From assembly GCA_020026215.1 (NCBI GenBank), contig JAHHQT010000028.1, positions 1 through 20,029 on the forward strand: a stretch of 20,029 bases of DNA, written 5' to 3'. The stretch comes from Muribaculaceae bacterium (GTDB lineage Bacteria > Bacteroidota > Bacteroidia > Bacteroidales > Muribaculaceae). The notes beneath the pieces are model-generated. The model made no database searches. It was not told the DNA's origin and worked only from the letters and a program-made list of their open reading frames with translations. Positions 1 to 6,530 of this stretch are shown in pieces. The first letter of the stretch is position 1. Each line of letters starts with the position of its first letter. Position numbers and translations under genes: made by a program.

Positions 1-660
1 GTGGATATGGCTGTTGGTAATGTGGCTACAGGTGCTGCTGCCAAAGCTTTGGTTGAAGCTGGTGCAGATGCAGTGAAAGTCGGTATCGGTCCGGGTTCAA
101 TTTGTACAACTCGTGTCGTTGCGGGTGTTGGTGTACCTCAATTGAGCGCTGTTTATGATGTTGCCAAGGCTCTTGCAGGAACAGGCGTTCCTTTGATTGC
201 TGACGGTGGTCTTCGTTATTCTGGAGATGTTGTCAAGGCATTGGCTGCCGGTGGATATTCAGTGATGATTGGTTCATTGGTTGCAGGTACTGAAGAAGCT
301 CCTGGTGACACTATCATTTTCAACGGACGTAAATTCAAGTCTTATCGTGGTATGGGGTCTTTGGAGGCTATGGAAAACGGCTCAAAGGACAGATACTTCC
401 AAGCATCAACTAAAGATGTTAAGAAATTGGTTCCGGAAGGTATTGCTGCTCGTGTTCCTTATAAGGGTACACTTTACGAAGTAATTTACCAATTGGTTGG
501 TGGTTTGCGTGCTGGTATGGGCTATTGTGGAGCTGCAAACATTGAAAAGCTTCATGATGCAAAATTCACTCGTATCACTAATGCAGGTGTTTTGGAAAGC
601 CACCCGCATGACGTTGCAATCACATGTGAAGCACCTAACTACAGCCGTAGTGATGCTTGA
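1..660 (+). CDS. guaB: IMP dehydrogenase, C-terminal part (cut by window edge)
   Basis: IMP dehydrogenase oxidises IMP to XMP with NAD+, the committed step towards GMP, in the cytoplasm. The frame is open from the first base, so the gene starts outside the window; 219 residues remain of a family normally near 490. The visible part begins in the barrel with GNVAT (residues 6-10), then GPGSICTTR (30-38), in which Cys35 is the catalytic cysteine that forms the thio-imidate with IMP. The phosphate-binding ADGG (67-70) and the flap region with YRGMGSLEAM (115-124) follow, and the C-terminal end is complete. The CBS module lies before the barrel loop and is not in the window. An inverted repeat follows at 686-728, then a broken parvulin gene in the same direction. 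Identification is by direct motif recognition. Confidence 0.97.
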   Translation: MDMAVGNVATGAAAKALVEAGADAVKVGIGPGSICTTRVVAGVGVPQLSAVYDVAKALAGTGVPLIADGGLRYSGDVVKALAAGGYSVMIGSLVAGTEEAPGDTIIFNGRKFKSYRGMGSLEAMENGSKDRYFQASTKDVKKLVPEGIAARVPYKGTLYEVIYQLVGGLRAGMGYCGAANIEKLHDAKFTRITNAGVLESHPHDVAITCEAPNYSRSDA

Positions 661-685
661 TTTTGATTAAGAATAAAAAAATTGG

Positions 686-728
686 ACAGAGATATAATTT
701 AATTGAAAAAATTACGTTATATCTCTGT
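686..728 (+). terminator. Long AT-rich hairpin between guaB and the parvulin gene
   Basis: A perfect 12-bp inverted repeat, ACAGAGATATAA at 686-697 and its complement at 717-728, surrounds a 19-base loop that itself contains AATT...AATT. It lies 25 bases after the guaB stop codon. There is no clean T-run after the 3' arm (only ATCTTT), so it may be a weak terminator, an mRNA 3'-end stabiliser or a protein site. The end of the 3' arm overlaps TATCTTTA (728-735), one base away from the Bacteroides -7 box TAnnTTTG, so it could instead mask or modulate a promoter of the next gene. Function is inferred; the repeat itself is directly visible. Confidence 0.5.
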
Positions 729-751
729 ATCTTTATGTAGAATATTTTAGT

Positions 752-1450
752 ATGAAACGATTAAAAACAACATTAAGTGTATTGGCATTAGCTGGAACTT
801 TGTCATTGTTTGCCGGTCAAAAGAAAGAGCAAATTTTGATGGAGATTAATGGCAAGCCTATTACTTTGTCTGAGTTTGAATACATGTATCATAAGAATAA
901 CCAGCAACAAGCGGTTAATCAGCCTTTAGATAAGTATATTGATATGTTCACTATATATAAATTGAAGGTAGCTGATGCCGAAGCTGCGGGTATTGATACA
1001 ACAAAAGCATTCCAAAATGAATTTTATGGTTATAAAGAAGAATTGCTGAAACCTTATTTGCTTGACACAATGGCGCTTGAAGTAAAGGCAAAAGAGATGT
1101 ATGAAAGAATGAAAACCAATGTTCTTGCCAGCCACATCATGCTTCAACTTGGACGCGATGCCAACGACAATAAGAAAATTATTGCCAAATTAGACAGTAT
1201 TCGCAATTGCGCTTTGAATGGTGAAAGTTTTGAAGATTTGGCATTAAAATATTCTATTGACCAATCTGTAAAATACAACAAGGGTAGCATGGGATATGTG
1301 CAAGTGGGTCGTTTCCCTTCAGAATTTGAAGATGCTTGCTTTACCACTCCTGTTGGCGAAATTTCTCCAGTATTTGCTACTGATTTCGGTTTCCACATTG
1401 TGAAAACTTACGAAATCCGTCCTGATGCAAGAAGTGAAAGAAACTGTTGA
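752..1450 (+). CDS. Parvulin gene, N-terminal fragment (signal peptide and first PPIase domain)
   Basis: The 232-residue product begins with a Sec signal peptide (residues 1-21, basic MKR start, hydrophobic core, LFA then Gly at the likely cleavage site), so the mature protein is periplasmic. Residues 25-120 are the SurA-like N-terminal helical region, opening with the typical ING-KPIT-SEFEY pattern. Residues 126-220 are a complete parvulin (PpiC-type rotamase) domain: SHIM (127-130) with His128, the GSMGYV turn (178-183), and GFHIVK (213-218) with His215. The frame then continues RPDARSE, as expected for the linker to a second parvulin domain, but ends with RNC and a TGA stop. The last codons are therefore out of frame with the rest of the gene. 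Without its partner this fragment could still be secreted and fold. Confidence 0.7.
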   Translation: MKRLKTTLSVLALAGTLSLFAGQKKEQILMEINGKPITLSEFEYMYHKNNQQQAVNQPLDKYIDMFTIYKLKVADAEAAGIDTTKAFQNEFYGYKEELLKPYLLDTMALEVKAKEMYERMKTNVLASHIMLQLGRDANDNKKIIAKLDSIRNCALNGESFEDLALKYSIDQSVKYNKGSMGYVQVGRFPSEFEDACFTTPVGEISPVFATDFGFHIVKTYEIRPDARSERNC

Positions 1451-2615
1451 CAGCTTGTATCTTGTTTTGAAAGCAGGCGCTGATTTCAGCGAAATGGCGA
1501 AAAAAGAATCAGAAGATCCGGGTTCTGCACGTCAAGGTGGTATGTTGCCATTGTTCGGCAGAGGTCAAATGGTCCCGGAATTCGAACAAGTTTCCTATGA
1601 ATTGGACAATGGTATGATTTCTCAACCATTTGCCACTCGCTATGGCTATCATATTGTTAAAAAAATAAGTTCTCAAGCCATTGGCTCTTATGCTGAGATG
1701 AGAGAACAAGCCTTGGCTAAAGTTTCAAATGATACTCACGGAAACGTAGCTCTTCAAGCTAAAATGGAGCAATTGAAAAAGCAATACAGATTGATGTGCA
1801 ATACTGACCTTGAACGTCGTATGATTGCAGAGGTGTTTGCTCCTAACAAATTTGACTCTGCATTCATTGCAAAATATTCTAATTCAAACGAAACTTTGTT
1901 CACTTTGGATGACATTGATTATCCAGTTTCTGCTTTAATCTCACAATATAAGAACTTTGGTGTTATGAGAGACGAAGTGGCTAAAGAATTCTTGAACTCC
2001 AAGTTTGAAGAATATATCAACAAGACTGTTACTGATTATGAAAAGAGCATGGTTGAGAAAAACAATGTGGATTTCCGTAATTTGATCAACGAATATCGTG
2101 ATGGTATGTTGTTGTTTGAAATCAGTAACAAGAATGTTTGGGAAAAAGCTTCAGTTGATACTGAGGGTTTGGAAAAATTCTTTGCAGAAAACAAGAATAA
2201 GTATAAATGGGAATCTCCTAAATACAAAGGTTTCTTGGTTCAAGTAACTAATGACTCTGTAGCAAAAGTTGTGAAAGAAAGAATCAAGACTATTGGTCAG
2301 GATTCATTGGTAAAAGTACTTCGCCGTGATTTCGGTAAAGTGTTGAAAGTGGATAGAGTGCTTGTTGCCAAAGGGGAAAATGCAATGGTAGATTCTGAAA
2401 TGTTTGGTGGCGTTAAGGCTAAAACATCAAGCAACAAATATAGTTTGTATTTTACAGTAGGCGGAAAAATCCTTCCACAACCTGAAGAAGTCGCTGATGT
2501 GAGAGGTTTGGTGATTGCCGACTATCAAAACTATCTTGAAAAGAAATGGATTGAAGAGTTGAAAGCTAAATATCCAGTGAAGATTAACAGAAAAGTCTAT
2601 AAGAAGATAAAATAG
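1425..2615 (+). CDS. Parvulin gene, C-terminal fragment (second PPIase domain lacking its first strand)
   Basis: This 396-residue frame overlaps the upstream fragment by 26 bases and starts at an ATG that is probably an internal codon rather than a real start: there is no signal peptide, although the homologous region works in the periplasm. Residues 1-81 are the later part of a parvulin domain (helix with VDSLYLVLKAGADF, GSARQGG at 33-39, FGRGQMVPEFE at 44-54, GYHIVKK at 74-80). Residues 82-396 are mainly helical and charged, typical of the variable C-terminal part of Bacteroidetes SurA-like proteins; I recognise no further catalytic domain. A strong terminator follows 20 bases after the stop codon. 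If expressed alone it would remain in the cytoplasm and is probably non-functional. Confidence 0.65.
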   Translation: MQEVKETVDSLYLVLKAGADFSEMAKKESEDPGSARQGGMLPLFGRGQMVPEFEQVSYELDNGMISQPFATRYGYHIVKKISSQAIGSYAEMREQALAKVSNDTHGNVALQAKMEQLKKQYRLMCNTDLERRMIAEVFAPNKFDSAFIAKYSNSNETLFTLDDIDYPVSALISQYKNFGVMRDEVAKEFLNSKFEEYINKTVTDYEKSMVEKNNVDFRNLINEYRDGMLLFEISNKNVWEKASVDTEGLEKFFAENKNKYKWESPKYKGFLVQVTNDSVAKVVKERIKTIGQDSLVKVLRRDFGKVLKVDRVLVAKGENAMVDSEMFGGVKAKTSSNKYSLYFTVGGKILPQPEEVADVRGLVIADYQNYLEKKWIEELKAKYPVKINRKVYKKIK

Positions 2616-2634
2616 ACTTTTTAAGATACGAATT

Positions 2635-2669
2635 AAATTCCCGGGGCATATTGCTTCGGGAATTTTTTT
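2635..2669 (+). terminator. Rho-independent terminator after the parvulin gene
   Basis: AAATTCCCG (2635-2643) pairs with CGGGAATTT (2657-2665), with further GC pairing possible inside the 13-base loop. A run of seven T spans 2663-2669, partly shared with the stem. It separates the guaB/parvulin unit from the dxr operon. Confidence 0.9.
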
Positions 2670-2716
2670 GTAGCAATGATCTTTACTTTGAATTGTTAAA
2701 AATATAGAGGGATATA

Positions 2717-2748
2717 TTTTTAAATGAAGAAATATTCTTATATTTTTG
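2717..2748 (+). promoter_or_regulatory. Bacteroides-type promoter of the dxr operon
   Basis: TATTTTTG at 2741-2748 matches the Bacteroides -7 box TAnnTTTG. Twenty bases upstream is TTTT (2717-2720), a weak match to the -33 TTTG. Transcription would start near 2753-2756, giving a leader of about 15 bases before the GTG start codon of dxr. Confidence 0.55.
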
Positions 2749-2768
2749 CATAATTAACTTGGTATAAA

Positions 2769-3926
2769 GTGGAAAAACAGAAAAATATAGCAATTCTAGG
2801 GAGTACAGGCTCTATTGGAACACAAACTTTGGACGTGATTTCGGAGTATTCCGACAAACTCAGACCATACTTGTTGACTGCCAATAGAAGTGTTGATTTA
2901 TTGATAGAACAAGCGGTTAAATTCAGACCTCACAAAGTGGTTATCGCTTCTGAAGAGTTTTATGGTAAATTAAAGGCTGCCCTTGAAGGATTAGATATAA
3001 TTGTAGAATGTGGCTCTAAGGCTATTGCCGATGCTGTAACTGACCCTGAAATTGATGTGGTCGTTACTGCGATGGTCGGCTATAGCGGTTTGGAACCTAC
3101 CATTGCTGCAATCAAGAGTGATAAGGTCATTGCCTTGGCGAACAAGGAAACTTTGGTTGTGGCAGGTCAATTGATTACTGAATTGTTGAAGACTTCAAAA
3201 TCAAGTTTGGTACCGGTAGATTCGGAACACTCTGCTATTTTCCAATGCTTGGTGGGTGAAGAACATAAATCCGTCAATAAAATCATTCTAACAGCATCTG
3301 GAGGTCCCTTCCGTACAAAATCAATTGAAGAGTTGGAATTTGTGACTAAGGCGGATGCTTTGAAACACCCGAATTGGTCAATGGGGGCGAAAGTGACTAT
3401 TGATTCCGCTTCAATGATGAACAAAGGTTTTGAAATGATTGAGGCACGTTGGTTGTTTGATGTTCAACCGGAAAATATTCAAATTGTGGTTCACCCGCAA
3501 TCCATCATTCACTCTATGGTGGAATATGGTGACGGTTCAATCAAAGCTCAGTTGGGATTACCTGATATGCGACTACCGATTCGTTATGCCTTGAATTATC
3601 CGAACAGGTTTACTTCTTGTTGCAAGAAACTGACTGTGGCAGATTATGCCAACCTTACTTTTGAGTTGCCGGATATGAAGAAATTCCCATTGTTGGGAAT
3701 GGCGTTTGATGCCATTGCAAAAGGCGGAAATATGCCGTGTGCCTTGAATGCTGCCAATGAAATTGTGGTAGATGCATTCTTGCACGATAAAATTAAATTT
3801 ACAAAAATGGCAGACGTGGTTGCACGTGCCATCTCAGATATTCACTTTGTAGAAGTCCCTGCGTATATGGATTTGGTGGATACTAACTCTGTGATACGCA
3901 AGAAAACTTTGGAATTAATTAAATAA
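2769..3926 (+). CDS. dxr: 1-deoxy-D-xylulose 5-phosphate reductoisomerase
   Basis: Dxr (IspC) rearranges and reduces 1-deoxy-D-xylulose 5-phosphate to 2-C-methyl-D-erythritol 4-phosphate with NADPH and a divalent metal, the first committed step of the MEP isoprenoid pathway, in the cytoplasm. The 385-residue protein is of normal length. The NADPH loop GSTGSIG is at 11-17, ANKETLV at 124-130, and the metal ligands are Asp151 and Glu153 (PVDSEHS) plus Glu222 (MNKGFEM, with Asn218 and Lys219 as substrate contacts). The flexible substrate loop lies near HPNWSMGAK (200-208). The start is a GTG; the NADPH motif at residue 11 fits this start and the promoter lies just upstream. It is the first gene of a run with rseP 12 bases downstream. 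All key residues are present. Confidence 0.97.
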   Translation: MEKQKNIAILGSTGSIGTQTLDVISEYSDKLRPYLLTANRSVDLLIEQAVKFRPHKVVIASEEFYGKLKAALEGLDIIVECGSKAIADAVTDPEIDVVVTAMVGYSGLEPTIAAIKSDKVIALANKETLVVAGQLITELLKTSKSSLVPVDSEHSAIFQCLVGEEHKSVNKIILTASGGPFRTKSIEELEFVTKADALKHPNWSMGAKVTIDSASMMNKGFEMIEARWLFDVQPENIQIVVHPQSIIHSMVEYGDGSIKAQLGLPDMRLPIRYALNYPNRFTSCCKKLTVADYANLTFELPDMKKFPLLGMAFDAIAKGGNMPCALNAANEIVVDAFLHDKIKFTKMADVVARAISDIHFVEVPAYMDLVDTNSVIRKKTLELIK

Positions 3927-3938
3927 GAATTATAATAA

Positions 3939-5318
3939 ATGGATGCAACGTTTTTAGTAAAAGCTGCTCAGTTAATAGTGGCCTTTGGGCTACTTGTCAT
4001 TGTTCATGAATTTGGACACTATATTTTCTCACGAATGTTTGGTATCAAGGTTGAGAAATTCTATATCTTTTTTGATCCATGGTTTAGTTTGTTCAAATAT
4101 AGACCAAAACAAAAAGAAGGTCACGATGAAAATAAAGCGTCTTGGCGTGATACAGAATACGGTGTAGGTTGGTTGCCTCTTGGTGGCTATTGTAAGATTG
4201 CCGGCATGATTGACGAATCAATGGACACAGAACAAATGAAACAACCTGTTAAACCTTGGGAGTTCCGTGCCAAACCTGCTTGGCAACGTCTTTTGGTGAT
4301 GGTAGCTGGTGTGATTTTCAACTTCATTTTGGCAATTATCATTTACGCAGGTATTGCTTATCACTGGGGTGAAGAATATATTCCATATCAAGAAGCTACT
4401 TACGGTATGCAATATTGCGAGACTGCTCATGATATGGGCTTTGTTGACGGTGATATTCCATTGTCGGTTGACGGCAAGGAAATCAATGCCACAAACTTTG
4501 ACTTGTTGCAATTGTTGGAAGGCAAACAAGTTGCTGTACTTCGCAATCAAACTGATACAATGGTTATCAATATTCCTGAGAATTCAGTCTTGACGGTAAA
4601 TGCGGAATTGAAAGACAAGGAAAACAGCTTCGGCTTTATGACATATCGTTTCCCTGTAGTGGTAAAAGATGTTGTCGCAGGAGGTTTTGCTGCAGAAGCA
4701 GGTATGAAGGCTGGTGATAAGATTCTTGCTATTGACAATGAGAAAGCCGAAACATGGGATGTTTTCTCTAAAATATTGGCAAGACACTCAAACGACACTA
4801 TTCAAGTTAGCTATGTTACAGCAGAAGGTGTTCAAAAAACTGCATCTTTGGGAACTTCAGAAAGTGGAAAAATAGGTATTATATTGACTCCTATTACTGA
4901 ATTGTTCAAGACTGAAACTGTGAAATACTCTTTATTGCAATCTATTCCTAAGGGTATTGAATTGGGCGTTGACAAATTAGTGACTTATGTAAGTCAAATG
5001 AAATATGTGTTCACCAAGGAAGGTGCTCAAAATTTGGGAGGCTTTGGTGCAATTGGTGATATGTTCCCCGGACAATGGAACTGGTATCAATTCTGGGTAA
5101 TCACCGCATTTATTTCAGTAGCTTTGGCATTCATGAACATATTGCCTATCCCTGCATTGGACGGCGGTCATATCATGTTCCTATTGTTTGAAATGATTAC
5201 CGGTCGTCAACCAAGTCAAAAATTTATGGAAAATGCGCAAATGGCAGGCTTGTTGTTCTTGTTGTTGCTGATGCTTTATGCAAATGGTAATGATATCTAT
5301 AGATTCTTTTTTAAATAA
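3939..5318 (+). CDS. rseP: RseP-type site-2 intramembrane zinc metalloprotease
   Basis: M50 family protease that cleaves transmembrane segments of anti-sigma factors or leftover signal peptides inside the inner membrane. The 459-residue protein shows HEFGH (23-27, zinc ligands His23, His27 and catalytic Glu24) in the first membrane segment, a second membrane segment at about 116-141 containing GVIFNF, two PDZ-like regions in the periplasmic part (roughly 155-215 and 240-315, the second with AAEAGMKAGDKIL), and LDG (407-409), the third zinc ligand motif, in the third segment. A fourth segment is near 425-455. No anti-sigma factor gene is in the window, so its substrate is unknown. It follows dxr by 12 bases and is certainly cotranscribed; this dxr-rseP order is common in Bacteroidetes. 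Confidence 0.95.
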   Translation: MDATFLVKAAQLIVAFGLLVIVHEFGHYIFSRMFGIKVEKFYIFFDPWFSLFKYRPKQKEGHDENKASWRDTEYGVGWLPLGGYCKIAGMIDESMDTEQMKQPVKPWEFRAKPAWQRLLVMVAGVIFNFILAIIIYAGIAYHWGEEYIPYQEATYGMQYCETAHDMGFVDGDIPLSVDGKEINATNFDLLQLLEGKQVAVLRNQTDTMVINIPENSVLTVNAELKDKENSFGFMTYRFPVVVKDVVAGGFAAEAGMKAGDKILAIDNEKAETWDVFSKILARHSNDTIQVSYVTAEGVQKTASLGTSESGKIGIILTPITELFKTETVKYSLLQSIPKGIELGVDKLVTYVSQMKYVFTKEGAQNLGGFGAIGDMFPGQWNWYQFWVITAFISVALAFMNILPIPALDGGHIMFLLFEMITGRQPSQKFMENAQMAGLLFLLLLMLYANGNDIYRFFFK

Positions 5319-5331
5319 TTAAATTGAATTG

Positions 5332-6513
5332 ATGAATTATAAAAAAATCATATTAAAACGAGGTAAAGAGGAGTCGTTAAAACGTTTCCACCCATGGGTG
5401 TTCTCAGGTGCTATTGCCCACATTGATGATGGTGTCGAGGAAGGTGATTTGGTAGCTGTCTATACTTCAGCAAAGGAATTCATTGCAGTAGGTCACTTCC
5501 AAATTGGCAGTATAGCAGTCAGAATCCTTGATTTTACAGAACGTGAAATAGATGATGATTTCTTCTACGAACGTTTGCAACGTGCTTATGAGCTTCGTAA
5601 AAGTATAGGTTTGATTCGCCCTGACAATAACGCATTCCGTTTGGTGCATGGTGAAGGCGATTTCCTTCCTGGCTTGGTGGTAGATATTTATGACAGAACA
5701 GCTGTGGTACAAGCACACTCACCGGGTATGCACTTTGCTCGCAATACCATTGCACAGGCATTGGTGAAGATTGCTGACGGCTTGATTCGCAACGTATATT
5801 ATAAATCTGAGACTACATTGCCGTATAAGGCGCAATTGGACCCTCAGAATGACTATATCATTGGTGGCTTTGAAACAAATATCGCCATTGAAAACGGCTT
5901 GAAATTCCATGTGGATTGGTTGAAAGGACAAAAAACAGGTTTCTTTGTTGACCAGCGTGACAACCGCTCTTTGTTGGAACATTATGCCAAAGGTCGCAAT
6001 GTGTTGAATATGTTCTGTTACACGGGTGGATTCTCTTTCTATGCGATGAGAGGACAGGCAAACTTGGTGCACTCTGTGGACAGTTCTTCAAAAGCCATCA
6101 AGTTGACCAACGACAATGTGGAATTGAATTTTCCAGGAGACCCTCGTCACAAGGCTTTTGCAGAAGATGCCTTCAAGTTCTTGAATGGTATTGATGACCA
6201 ATATGATTTGATTATCCTTGACCCGCCTGCATTTGCCAAGCACAAGAGCGCTTTGAAAAATGCGTTGATTGGTTATCGTAAGTTGAATTCAAAGGCTTTC
6301 GAGAGAATCAAGTCTGGAGGTATTCTGTTTACTTTCTCTTGTTCTCAGGCTGTGAATAAAGATCAATTCAGATTGGCTGTGTTCAGTGCTGCTGCTCAAT
6401 CAGGAAGAAAAGTAAGAATTCTTCACCAATTGACTCAACCGTCCGATCACCCAATCAATATCTATCATCCGGAAGGGGAGTATTTGAAGGGCCTTGTTCT
6501 TTACGTAGAATAA
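5332..6513 (+). CDS. rlmI: RlmI-type class I SAM-dependent rRNA (cytosine-5) methyltransferase
   Basis: Predicted 23S rRNA m5C methyltransferase related to RlmI (which modifies C1962 in E. coli). I use the ATG at 5332; the frame could also open one codon earlier at a TTG. The 393-residue product has an N-terminal PUA RNA-binding domain (about 1-75, with HPWVFSGAI at 20-28), a middle EEHEE-like region with RLVHGEGDFLPGLVVD (103-118), and a Rossmann methyltransferase domain: KTGFFVDQRDNR (201-212), the SAM loop NMFCYTGGFS (226-235), Asp250, the LDPPAF motif (296-301) and FSCSQ (335-339), whose Cys337 is the candidate catalytic cysteine. It starts 13 bases after rseP and precedes the peptidase gene by 17 bases. 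The exact target nucleotide is inferred from family only. Confidence 0.88.
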   Translation: MNYKKIILKRGKEESLKRFHPWVFSGAIAHIDDGVEEGDLVAVYTSAKEFIAVGHFQIGSIAVRILDFTEREIDDDFFYERLQRAYELRKSIGLIRPDNNAFRLVHGEGDFLPGLVVDIYDRTAVVQAHSPGMHFARNTIAQALVKIADGLIRNVYYKSETTLPYKAQLDPQNDYIIGGFETNIAIENGLKFHVDWLKGQKTGFFVDQRDNRSLLEHYAKGRNVLNMFCYTGGFSFYAMRGQANLVHSVDSSSKAIKLTNDNVELNFPGDPRHKAFAEDAFKFLNGIDDQYDLIILDPPAFAKHKSALKNALIGYRKLNSKAFERIKSGGILFTFSCSQAVNKDQFRLAVFSAAAQSGRKVRILHQLTQPSDHPINIYHPEGEYLKGLVLYVE

Positions 6514-6530
6514 ATTTAATTTGAGATATT

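Larger units (their letters stand above)
752..2615 (+). pseudogene. Two-domain periplasmic parvulin (SurA/PpiC type), frame-disrupted
   Basis: Taken together the two pieces describe one secreted protein of a little over 600 residues: signal peptide, SurA-like N-terminal helical region, parvulin domain 1, parvulin domain 2, then a long helical C-terminal region. The frame changes by +1 at 1425-1450. What should lie between the pieces is missing: domain 2 lacks its first strand, the one that carries the conserved HI(L/M) in parvulins. A simple one-base indel cannot explain this. A net loss of a segment whose length leaves remainder 2 on division by 3, roughly 15-25 codons by comparison with domain 1, fits. 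Proteins of this kind fold or chaperone outer-membrane proteins, and are common beside guaB in Bacteroidales. Either the gene is a recent pseudogene or the assembly has lost a short repeat-bounded stretch. Confidence 0.75.

Noticed and set aside
1420..1450. Programmed +1 frameshift joining the two parvulin fragments
   Set aside because: There is no slippery run, rare codon or downstream structure at the overlap, and even a perfect shift would not restore the missing first strand of the second parvulin domain.
5719..6072. Minus-strand open frame of 117 codons inside the methyltransferase gene
   Set aside because: It is a shadow of a strongly conserved gene, without promoter or recognisable protein features. 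The same holds for the other opposite-strand frames inside rseP, the AlkD-like gene, purA, the DUF1015 gene and the glycogen genes.
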